Source: Dermacentor variabilis (Eukaryota > Arthropoda > Arachnida > Ixodida > Ixodidae). From it: DNA of 64,000 nucleotides. The DNA lies in NCBI RefSeq assembly GCF_050947875.1, contig NC_134569.1, positions 209,505,627 through 209,569,626 on the forward strand, in the 5' to 3' direction. Made by a program: the position numbers and the translations under genes. The notes below the pieces were generated by a model. That model saw only the letters and a list, made by a program, of their open reading frames with translations, was not told where the DNA came from and ran no database searches. This document shows, piece by piece, positions 30,985 to 40,800 of the stretch; the first letter of the stretch is position 1, and every line of letters begins with the position of its first letter.

Positions 30985-31026
30985 TCATGGCCTAATAGTT
31001 ACGCCACTGAGCTGCTGTGCTAAAAA
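30985..31026 (+). repeat. Second tRNA-like head (A-box half only)
   Basis: ATGGCCTAATAGTTACGCC then ACTGAGCTGCTGTGCTAA resembles the 5' half of a tRNA (D-arm and anticodon-arm region) as found in abundant tick SINEs. No B box follows, so it would be a truncated copy. Confidence 0.45.
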
Positions 31027-31140
31027 ACACTAATTCAGTCCGGCCATCGGTTAGGTATTTCTTCACAGCAGTATAGGCTGATCTCACCATATTTAGAAGT
31101 ATTTAACGGAAAACTTGGTGCGTCGAGCGTACTTAGAATC

Positions 31141-31187
31141 TTCGCCTTCGCATTCGTCCCTTCGCCTTCGCATTCGTCCCTTCGCCT
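31141..31187 (+). repeat. 20-bp tandem duplication
   Basis: TTCGCCTTCGCATTCGTCCC occurs twice back to back (31141-31160 and 31161-31180) and a third partial copy starts at 31181, at the edge of the gypsy integrase homology. Confidence 0.9.
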
Positions 31188-31750
31188 ATTTGTTCTCCGG
31201 GATGGTGTATTATACCGCCACAATGTACGCCCCGACCGTCCTGCCCTAATCCTCGTCATTCCTAAGCACTTTCAAGAACTACACGATTTACCGATGGCAG
31301 GTCACCTTGGCGTCTCCCGCACCTACGACCGGTTTCGCCGACGCTTCTTCTGGCCAGGCCTTTCCTGCTCGGTCCGGAAATACGTTGCGGCCAGCGCCGA
31401 AAAGCACCATCGACACTCACTGCCGGATGCCTTCAACCGCTCGACATTCCTTCCGAGCCGTTCTTTCGCGTTGGCTTGTACTTACTTGGCCCTTTCCCTC
31501 TATCCACGTCTGGCAACAAGTGGGCCGCTGTTGCTACGGATTACGCCACGTGCTACATCACCAAAGCGCTTACAACAAGCTGCGCCACAGATGTCGCCGA
31601 TTATCTTTTACGCGACGTGATTCTGCAGCATGGTGCTCCACACCAACTGCACACACACCGGGGTCGGACACTTCTTTCTAAAGTCATCGCCGACATGCTG
31701 CAGTCCTGCTCAACCAAGCACAAGTTGACTACGTTTTACCATCAACATAC

Positions 31751-31891
31751 TATAAAGGAGATTTATTGGGGTTCGTAGCGACCGCCGGTTCTAGCATGCT
31801 CTGAGCAGTTCCCGAGCTCGAGCCTCTGCCGCGCGCTTGATGCTGCCGATGCTGCTGACTCTGTCCGCACGTTGGTTATCTTCCTTGCAAT
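31751..31891 (-). repeat. LTR of gag-only element (3' copy)
   Basis: Direct repeat partner of 32888-33028. On the minus strand it carries AATAAA near its end (plus 31762-31767). The outermost bases are not TG and CA on both sides, so the exact edge may be off by one or two bases. Confidence 0.85.
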
Positions 31892-31977
31892 GGCCCCTCG
31901 CACTGTGCCCGTGCGTCGCTTCCAGGAGCCGGTGCAACGCCCTCCCCCTCCCGTCTCCTGGACCAACACTGCCGCCG

Positions 31978-32870
31978 CTAACCCGTGGCGTACGTCGGGG
32001 CCATTGCAGCTACCGTAGCATAAGTGACTAGTGTAGTCACGACATCCTGCTGGTGAACAGCCGGCAGCGCTTCCGCGACCTCTTCATGGATCACGTTACG
32101 GAGATGCGACGGCAAAGTGCTGGTAGACTCCTGAGTAACGGACACCAGAGATAGCTGTCGTGCGACTTCTTCGCGGACAAAATCCTTGATTTGGGTTATC
32201 AAGGAGGCTTGTTCTTGGCCGGTGGTCAGGCTGCAGAGTGACGCCGGATTCAGTGTGAGATGGCGCCTTGTCAGAGCTCGCTGCTTACGTAATTCGTCAT
32301 AGCTCTGGCACAAGCTGATGACGTCGCCAACAGTGCGCGGGTCCTTGGCCAGAAGCATCTGGAACGCGTCATCATCGATTCTCTTCATGACGTGCTTGAT
32401 CCTTTCCGCTTCCGTCATGGCAACGTTCACTAATCTAGAACGTCTTCGATATAGCTGGTGAATGTCTCACCCGTGTCCTGTGCGCGTGTACGCAAACGCT
32501 GCTCGGCTCGGAGTTTCCTGACGGTGGGTCGGTCAAATACTTCGGTAATCGACGTCTTAAACGCCGACCACGTTCGGATATCCCTCTCGTGATTTCTGAA
32601 CCAGAGACCGGCCGCACCCGCGAGGTAGAATGATACGTAAGCCAGTTTGTCCGAGTCATTCCATTTGTTGTGAACTCTCACCCGTTCATAGGACAACACC
32701 CACTCTTCAACGTCGTTGTCGTCGGTTCCGCTGAAGATGGGAGACTTACGCTGGCGAACGGTGCCAGCGCAAGGGACGGGTGGCGATGGAAGAGTCTGCT
32801 GGTCGGCGTCCGGCAGGGCGGAGGGTAGCGTCCGAGAACGGAGTTCCAGGATGGTGGAATGGAACGTTAC
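31978..32870 (-). pseudogene. Gag of the nested gag-only element
   Basis: The frame opens near 32870 and reads through KSPIFSGTDDNDVEEWVLSY to the capsid-like part (32430-32699, LAYVSFYLAGAAGLWFRNHE, FDRPTVRKLRAEQRL). One frameshift near 32430 leads into 31978-32430 (MTEAERIKHVMKRIDDDAFQ, a terminal stretch with TYATVAAM). No zinc knuckle follows: the coding sequence runs into the LTR. The frameshift suggests that this copy no longer makes a full Gag. Confidence 0.82.
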
Positions 32871-32887
32871 CCAGCACCTCCCCTACT

Positions 32888-33028
32888 TATAGAGGAGGTT
32901 TATTGGAGTTCGTAGCGACCGCCGGTTCTAGCATGCACCGAGCAGTTCCCGAGCTCGAGCCTCTGCCGCGCGCTTGATGCTGCCGATGCTGCTGACTCTG
33001 TCCGCACGTTGGTTATCTTCCTTACAAT
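32888..33028 (-). repeat. LTR of gag-only element (5' copy)
   Basis: Direct repeat partner of 31751-31891. On the minus strand it reads into AGTAGGGGAGGTGCTGGG, the leader of the gag. Confidence 0.85.
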
Positions 33029-33649
33029 ATACTAATGGTCTCACGAGGCGTCTGAATCGCACACTAAGAGACATGATTTCAAAGTACGTCTCGTCCGACC
33101 ATAGTGATTGGGACCTTGCCTTACCTTCTGTTACTTTTGCATATAATTCTTCGCTTCACGACACTGCCGGTTATTCCGCGTCCTTTCTTTTTGTTCGGCC
33201 GAGAACCCAAATTTCGACTGGACGCAGCCCTTCCATCCGCCGCAGCAGAGGCCAGCGAGTATGCACTTGACGCCATCACCAGGCCAGCCCAAGCACGCGA
33301 AATTACCCGCGCTCGCTTCCTAACCTCGAAAGACAAGCAACGGCGTTTGTTCGATCGCCAACACAGAAACGTCCATTTTCGCCCGGATTTCTGGTTCTCC
33401 TATGGTCCCCGACTCGTCACGTTGGCCTGTTAGAAAAACTGTTAGAAACAGGCCCATGTCGAGCTCTGCGTGTCGTGACTCCAGTTACGTGCGAAATCGC
33501 CCCAGTCAGTACCAGTGCCTCATCTGCCCCGAATTCCACTGACGTTCTGCATGTCGCACACCTCAAACCGTATTACTCTGCTGTTATCATCGATATTTAG
33601 ACGCCCCAGGACCGTGCTTCTGCCGCCGGGGATAATGATTCATGCATAT

Positions 33650-33814
33650 TGCGTGTTTCTTGTGGACGATGCACGTGGACGCTCCGACGAAGACGACGAA
33701 CGCTCTCTGGCTCTTGAGCTGTCGGCTCAACTGGCCAGCGCTGCAGTTATACTTTGTAAATATGCCTCGTAAATAGTTTCAAGTTCTGAATCCTTCGTTT
33801 GCGTAACAACATTC
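33650..33814 (+). repeat. 3' LTR of the plus-strand gypsy relic, probable
   Basis: Downstream of the integrase tail (stop near 33600) a segment begins TGTTTCTTGTGG and ends TTTGCGTAACA, consistent with TG...CA. It contains TTGTAAATATGC, similar to a block in the LTR at 37267-37419. Its partner 5' LTR is missing, so the call rests on position and ends. Confidence 0.55.
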
Positions 33815-36800
33815 AGGGCGGTCGACAGGATGACGGGAGAGGCAGTCGGCGTCCTTGTGCAGACCGCGTGACTTATAGAAAACAGCAAATTAATATTCTT
33901 GCAGTACTGGCGCCCATTTACGCCATTGTCGAGTTGGCTCTTTAAGTGAGGAGAGGCAGCAGAAGGCGTAGTGATCGGTAACCACAGAAAATGTGCGGCC
34001 ATACAAGTACGGGCGGAATTTGGCAACTACCCCAACTAACGCCAGGCACTCCCGTTCGTTAATTAAAAATTCGTCTCGGCGGGTGACAGAATTCGGCTGG
34101 CGTATGCAATTACGCGCTCTGCGTTACACTGTCATTGAAAAAGTACAGCCCCCCCCCTCCATGGCCAATGGCATCCATGTGAAGTTCAGGTGTGGCAGAT
34201 GGATCATAATGAGCCAGCAATAGGGGAGCCGTGAGCAAGCGTACGAAGGCGGAGAAGCTTCGGTTTGAGCAGGGCCCCACGTGAAAGCAACGTCCTTCTT
34301 AAATAAATTTGTGAGCGGGCCAGCGGTGTTGACGAAATTCTTGATAAAACGGCGGAAATACGAGCATAGTCCAGCAACGCTGCCAAACTCAGCGGGGGAA
34401 GACGGAACAGGAAATTTCTGAAAAGCGCGAATCTTGTCAGGGTCAGGTTGAACGCCAGCGGCACTGACGAGATGGCCAAGAACGGTAACTTGACGGCTTC
34501 CAAAGTGGTACTTGGATGAGTTCAACTGCAAGCCGGTGCATCGGAAAACAGCAAGAGTAGCCGCTAGACTCGTGAAACTTAATGGAAGGGATTACGACAT
34601 CGTCTAAATAACATTGACATGTGGACCTTTATAGCTTCGAAGTAAGAAGTCCATCCCTCTTTCGAAGGTTCCCGAGGCATAACAAAGGCCGAGCGGCATA
34701 ACCTTGAATTGGTAGACTCCGTCAGGTGTTACAGATAGTTTTCTAACAGTTCATGTCGTCTACGAACATTTGCCAGTAGCCTGATCAGAGGTCTATCCAT
34801 GAAAAGTAATTGGCTCCGTGCAAGCAGGCTAAGGCGCCATCAACATGCGGCAAGGGGTTGACATCCTTGCGTTCGATTTGGTTGAGCTTTCTATTGTCCA
34901 CACAATAGAGCCAACTGCACTCCTTCTTTACAAGGACAACAGAAAGCGCCCACGGACTGCGAGATGACTTGATAACGCCCTTAGTCTTATAGACTTCTCG
35001 TTGTATGACTTCTCGTTCAGCATGTGAAACACGGTACGGCCGGCGGCGTATCAACATTGGCGTCTCTGGTGTAAATACGATGTGTGACCACCGATGTCTG
35101 GGCTAAAGGGTGGCCGTCCAGGTAAAAAATGTCGCGGTAAGTTTCCAAGCGACGGTGTAGGTCAGCAGCTTCTGCCGGGAGAACAGGTGCAATCATCTTA
35201 CTAAGTCCGTCTGTCAGGGTCGGGTGAATCGGAGGTTCCTGTAGAGGGTGGCGGAATTTCAGCGTCAAGAGGAGATATCCGGCAATAGTTCACAGGCGAG
35301 ATGTCACCCAAATACATGCCTCTGGGAAGAATTTGGGTCGAGCAGGAAAAAATTAAAGAGAGGGAGCGAAGTCTGACTGCCTGCAACAGTTAGCACGGTA
35401 TGGAGAACGGCCAATTTTCTTTCAAGCAGTATGTCAGCGGTGGGACATAGTACACAGACGCCGTCAGGAACAGATGGCAACGACAGTATGGTTAGTTCCG
35501 TACGTAGCGGCTTGAGGCGACAGGTGCATGTCTTCGGGAGAGCATAACCGTGGTTGTTCGACTGATGGAGAAAAGCAGCCCTGGGGCAGTTCAAGCTGAA
35601 TGACACCAGACGCGCAATCAAAGAGGGCTGAATGGGACGATAAAAAGTCTAAGCCAAGTATAACTAAGGCATTGCTCCAAAACGGCATACAAAACAGTCG
35701 TTAGGCGCCTCGCGATGACAATGCGATTGGTGCACAAACCAAGCACGGTAGGCGTTCCTCCGTCGGCGACGCGGATGGTGCGTGACGCAGCGGGTGTGAG
35801 AACTTTGTGCAGGCGTAGGCGCAGTTGGGCACTTATGACGGTTACGTGCGCGCTAGTGTCAATGAGCGGTGGGAGACTGACGCCATCAACTGAAACGCCC
35901 ATCAAGTTCCGTTGGATCAGAGTGATCAGAGGGTCTTGCGGTCGAGCCGTCAATGCAGCGTCGCCTCCGGGAGCTGCGCCGCTTAGTTTTCTGGAGACGG
36001 GTGTCGTGGCTGCATGCGCAACGGTGGGCGACCAGCGTGCGGTGATAGGGACGATGGTCGACGAGCTGGTGGCGAACGGGATTGATGGCGTCGGAACGAT
36101 GACGAGGGACTGTTTCAAGGAGCATGAGCGTGATTGTTTGGTTGTTGCGGTGCCAATGTAGGCTGGTAACGACGCTCGCTATAATAACTGGTGAATGGAG
36201 GTCGCAGAAAGGAGGCGACAGTAGTGTTGTTACAATGGCGACCAACGTGACCAATACGCCAGCAGAAAAAAACTGATTGGCTGATCGTCTGCGGCTCGCC
36301 ACTCGGCTGGATTTCGGTAACGTGCAGGCTACCGCGGATCAGTCGATGGACCTGGAGCATGAGGCAGCTCTGAAGTGGCAACGGCACATACACAATAAAC
36401 TCCAAGATTAGTGAGTTCTTCACGGACTATTGCCTGTACAAATGGTGCTGTAGGCAGGTTGTTCGGTTCTCTGGGAGGGGAAGAAAAGGCTGCAGGAGCC
36501 ATGGCTTCAAGTGTTTGCCACACTATACGTGCCGGGTCATTTGATGATGATGGTCGTTGCACTGCTAGCCTGTCCACACAAGAGGATGTCGCACAGGTGT
36601 TGGGCAGACGTGCGAACGGCGTGGAATTGCGGCGGCTCTTGGCCTGCTCGAAGTGTTGACACTCTTTCATGATGCCCTGTACTGTTTCACAATTTTTGCA
36701 CATGAGCAGGTTGAAAGCATCGTCAGCGACACAGTACAGTACATGCCCACCCTTGTCTGACTCAGCCATATCGCTGTCGGCCTTAAGGCACAGAACCAGC

Positions 36801-37266
36801 ACATCCTGGATGTGAGAGAGATATGATTCTGTGGACTACTGACTACGGGCGGGCCGCTAGTTCTTTCGCAGCGGTGTTCTTCCGCCCGGCGCGACGGCAG
36901 AATAACTCCCTCAGCTTCTGCTTGCACGTGTCCCATTCGTTCAGCTGTTCCTCGTGGTTGTGCCACCGCTCCTTCGCCGTGCCTTGTAGGTAGAAGACCA
37001 AGTTAGCCAACATCATCGTCGGATCCCGTCTGTTGTGGGCACTTACACTCTCTTACGTGGCGATCCAGTCTTCCACGTCGAAGCGGTCGGTGCCACAGGA
37101 CGTTCCTGGATCCCGGGGCAGAGCCAGCACGACCATCGGAGTTGTAGGCATTGACGTGGGCCGCGCCATGTCGGGAGCTGTTGAGTCCATCATGTCCAGT
37201 CCGAGGCTACGACCACTGCGAAACTCCGTTGCTGTTCCCGTGGGTACCCCGCACCTCTCACCAATT
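33815..37266 (-). pseudogene. Ty3/gypsy gag-protease-RT-RNase H relic
   Basis: Minus strand. Gag at about 37040-36115 (DDAFNLLMCKNCETVQGIMK). Protease at 36118-35600, with LIDTSAHVTVIS where DTGA is usual, and VIRVADGG-like sequence after it. RT at 35268-34400 with YRVSHAEREVIQREV, VDNRKLNQIERKDVNPLPH, YLDD (about 34590) and VTVLGHLVSAAGVQPDPDKI. RNase H fragments with VTDHYAFCCLSSLK follow, down to 33815. The integrase is absent because an opposed element abuts there. Frameshifts and stops are numerous. Confidence 0.88.
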
Positions 37267-37419
37267 TGTTACGTTGCAGGCATCACATATAAAGATGTAT
37301 TTGTCATATTTACAAGACAGACAACGGTGCATAAGCAAGATGGCTGTCGATACCGAGTCCGCCTTTACACGTCAAATCGTCTTCTCCTGACTGGCGCCGC
37401 TCTTGGTTGCGCCGTAACA
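37267..37419 (-). repeat. 5' LTR of minus-strand gypsy relic
   Basis: 153 bp with TGTTACG at the left and CGTAACA at the right, so both strands read TGTTACG at their 5' end. Next to it on the minus strand comes AA then TTGGTGAGAGGTGCGGGG, a possible primer-binding site. It interrupts the RNase H of the I-like LINE right after AVKHI. Confidence 0.75.
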
Positions 37420-38781
37420 ATATGCTTAACGGCCGACCGTACTGCGTGTGCCTCAGTCGTAAAGGTGCTCGTTTCAATATGTAGAAGATAGGATACGGAA
37501 ATAAATGGTCCGAGTGCTGCATAAGAGATACCAGCATGCGATCTTGATGTGTCAGTGTAGTACTCCGGGCATGAGTATTTCGCCTGATGCTCCAGGAAGT
37601 GCATTTTAATATGCGTTTCTGGGGCGTGCTTAATGACCTCAATAAATGATGTGTCACATTCTATGAACTACCACTGCCACGGCGGCAGCAACTATGCGAG
37701 ACGCATGAGACGTTGTTCAAGGTGTGGAACATCCATTTCTTTGCTGACACTTCGCGCACGCAACGAGTAAAGCTCTCTTGCTGCAGGTCGATTCTGAAAA
37801 GGTGTGGTTCTGGTCAGGTCATCATTAGTAGTCGATATAAGGGATGTTCAGAGTTGGAATTTACTTCTAGAAAATACGTGACGCTGGAATATGTCCGTTG
37901 TACATAGAATGAGCACTCGTTTGCATCTACGTAGAGGCTTGCCACAGGACCTGTCCTAAAGGCGCCTGTGGCCATGCGGATGCCTATATGGTGGACGGGA
38001 TCCAGCATCTTTTGGGCGCTCGGCGTACCAGACTGGTACATTATGGTACTGTAGCGTAATTGTGTACCAACGAGGCTCTTATAGAGGTTCATGAGGCATT
38101 TTTTATCAGAACCCCATGTTCATTGCGACAAAAGTTTAAGAATGTTCATTGTTTTGAAGCATTTGTTCTTAAGACACCTCATCATGGGTGGGATGATAGT
38201 AGGCTTTCTGTATAGTATTATGCCTAAGAGCTTGTATTCGGTGCTTACAGGCATGCGCTGTCCACGCAGTTCTACGTCAGGATCAGCGTTCAATCCTCTC
38301 TTTCGTGTTAAACGAACACAAAAGCTTTATTCGGGCCCAGCTTAAAGCCGTTTTCATCAGCACATTTAAAGACTTTGTTCAGACCAAGCTGAAGCTTTCC
38401 GTCACCAGACGGCCAGGTTGCACGATCTAAATCCTTTCTGCACGTCGTCTGCGTAACCGAATAAAACATACTGCATGGAATGGGCGACTGCAAAGGCTTC
38501 ATCTTTACAGTGAAAAGCGTAGAACTAGGTACTCCAATAAGCTAACCCCACCTTGCTGGATAAAAGGTATGGACAGGGCATTGCCAATTCTCAGTCGAAA
38601 AGTACGGTTAGACCGAGAGCATTCTATAACACTAAGCATGCTTTGCCGCATACCCATACGGACTAGTCCCGTAATATACCAACGCGCCACGTCGTGTCGT
38701 AGGCCTTTTCCATGTCGAGGAATACGGACAAGAACAATTACTTATGAGCAAAAGCGTTACGGACATTTGCCTTAATGCGTA
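37420..38781 (-). pseudogene. I-like LINE, 3' half (RT to RNase H)
   Basis: Second I-like LINE of the window, minus strand. It starts at the edge of the 8.3-kb element with VRIKANVRNAF and a DMEKAYDTTWR string in broken frames. It continues with SVIECSRSNRTFRLR and a YADDVQKG box (about 38415-38455) in its own frame, then the thumb HHIGIRMATGAFRTGPVASL and RNase H start YYTDTSRSHAGISYAALGP. It stops at AVKHI where the gypsy LTR begins. The end of RNase H and the 3' tail are not found elsewhere in the window. Confidence 0.85.
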
Positions 38782-40800
38782 CTACAGGTTTTCCCGCTCA
38801 GTTTAGTCCAACCACCAATGAAAATAATCCAGGCGCCTGCCAAGTACCAATAATTTAATGCATGCGCTGCCACATTTAATCCCAGAGCCATCCGAATTAG
38901 TCCGCGTGCCAACTGATTTAATCCTTGCGCCAGCCGTTTTAATGCAAGTGCCACAGATTTTAATCCGAATTTCAATCAATTTAATGATGTTGGAAATTGA
39001 TTGAGGAACGAATAATTCTCGCAAAAGGAGGTCGTAACAGGCGCTATGAATGCCGTCTATTGCCGTCAATAGGCGCTATGCCGTCTATTGGTGTCAGCTC
39101 AGTTTCCACGCTACCAGTGTCGTCATGGCTGCTTCAGAAGCACTTCCGTGTGGTATATCACTCATTTACTCATTTGTGAGTCGCATTTCCGAGTGACCAG
39201 ATTGACTCACATAAGTGAGTCACAACCTTAATGCACATTAAGCTAGTTGGGTTGCGATCCTGACATGCGATTTCCGTCCTATCTTCATGAATATCGACCG
39301 GCATGGTTCGCAAGGGTAAAAATTTGCTCACCATTACTCAGGCACTTGACACAATCACTAGGTGACTCATTATAGCTCACTAAGTTTTTATCCTGCGTGC
39401 ACTCCTATGCTTCTAACATTCATATTAAACGATATAGTTCTGAAAGTGCAGCAGCTCATTCTTGAGTGACATAATCAGCTCACTAGTGACTCACTCGAAG
39501 TCACCGCCGTCGCACCTCTCCTAACCTGCCTGCTAAGCATATCAAACGAAATGACTTCCAAAGCTGAAAACCTGCTCACTATCACCCACTCAAATGACGT
39601 GACCGCTAGTGACTCTCTTGACTGCACCGCGCATCTCGCGCATGCACTCTCCTAACCTGACGACATGTATTTCAAACAAAGTGGCTTATGTAGGGTAACA
39701 ACCGGCTCACTATCACTCAGTCAAACGAGGTGATCACTAGTGACTCGCGTAACGTCACCGCGGTTCTCACCTACGCATGCATTGTCCGGATCTGCTGGCA
39801 TGCATATAAAACGAAATCGCTCTCAAAGAGCAACAACCTGCCCACCACTATCACAAAGTCAGTTGAAGTGTTCACTAGTAACTCGCGTGACGTCACCACG
39901 GTTCTCAACCAATCATGCACTCTACTAAGCTACCGACATGCATTTCAAACCAAATTGGCTTCAAAGAGTAACAACTTGCTCACTATCACTCAGTTCCATG
40001 ATGTGATCACTAATGGTTCACGTGATTTCTCCACCCTCCTTACCCAACCATGCACTCTCCTAACCTGCCCACGTCCATATCAAGCAAAATGGCTTTCGAA
40101 GGGCAACAACCGGCTTACTATCACTCAGTCCCATGATGTGATCACTAGTGACTCACGTAACGGCACCACGCTTTTTACCTAACCATGCCTTCCCTTAACC
40201 TGCCGACATGCATATGAAACGAAATGGCTTTCAAAGAGTAGCAACCTGCTCACTATCACAAAGTCAAATGAGGTGATCGCTAGTGACTTGCGTGACGTCA
40301 CCATGGTTCTGATGCACGCATGAACTGTCCCGACCTTCCGACATGCATATCAAACAAAATGGCTTTCAACGAGTAATAACCGGCTCACTACCACTCAGTC
40401 CTCTGATGTGATCACTTGTGACTCACGTGACGTCACCACGCTTTTTATCGAGCGATGCAGTATCCTAACCCTCCGACATACATATACAATGAAATGGCTT
40501 TCAAAGAGCAACATCCTGCTCATTCTCGCGAAGTTGAATGAGGTGATCACTAGTGACTCACGTGATGTCACCACAGTCGTATGCGAGCACCATGCCGACA
40601 CCTACATAAAAAGAAATTCGTTTGAAAGAGCAGGTAGCTGCTCACTATCGCTCATGAACATGACATGATCACTAGTGACTCACGCTTCATTGTTCCGAGT
40701 AACTCGCGCAAGGTACCGTGCTAGAGAAGAGGCGAGTCGACAGGCGCATTCCGTATTACCTTGGTGACTTACATGACGTCACCTTGAAGAATACCTAGCA
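38782..40800 (+). repeat. Left terminal inverted repeat of 8.3-kb element
   Basis: Three zones. 38782-38995 is an edge array of about 20-25-bp units of the form TTTAATCC..GCGCCAGCC. 38996-39420 is a unique-looking zone (with TGACTCACATAAGTGAGTCA). 39430-40790 holds about ten tandem units with a period near 135 bp, each with CACTAGTGACTCACGTGACG, then TCACC, then ACATGCATATNAAACGAAAT and CTTTCAAAGAGTAACAACC. All three zones recur inverted at 45360-47106. Confidence 0.88.

Larger units (their letters stand above)
31751..33028 (-). mobile_element. Gag-only LTR element nested in integrase
   Basis: Two direct repeats of 141 bp (31751-31891 and 32888-33028), with about six differences, enclose roughly 1 kb. 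ATAC lies on both sides (31747-31750 and 33029-33032), and removing the insert restores the integrase frame across HQHTNGL. The inside holds only a gag on the minus strand. No protease, pol or integrase is present. It therefore looks like a short non-autonomous LTR retrotransposon, or an internal-deletion derivative of a tick gypsy element. Confidence 0.87.
31183..33600 (+). pseudogene. Ty3/gypsy integrase relic, split by an insertion
   Basis: The plus strand reads LRDGVLYRHN, then MAGHLGVSRTYDRFRRRFFWPG (integrase zinc region, with its CC pair lost), then YLLGPFPLSTSGNKWAAVATDYA and VILQHGAPHQL (core). The core stops at HQH (about 31746). It resumes at 33031 with TNGLTRRLNRTLRDMISKYVS, SDWDLALPSVTFAYNSS and a C-terminal tail ending at about 33600. 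The gap is an inserted LTR element (31751-33028). Gag, protease and RT of this element are missing to the left, so it is 5'-truncated. Frameshifts are frequent. Confidence 0.88.
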
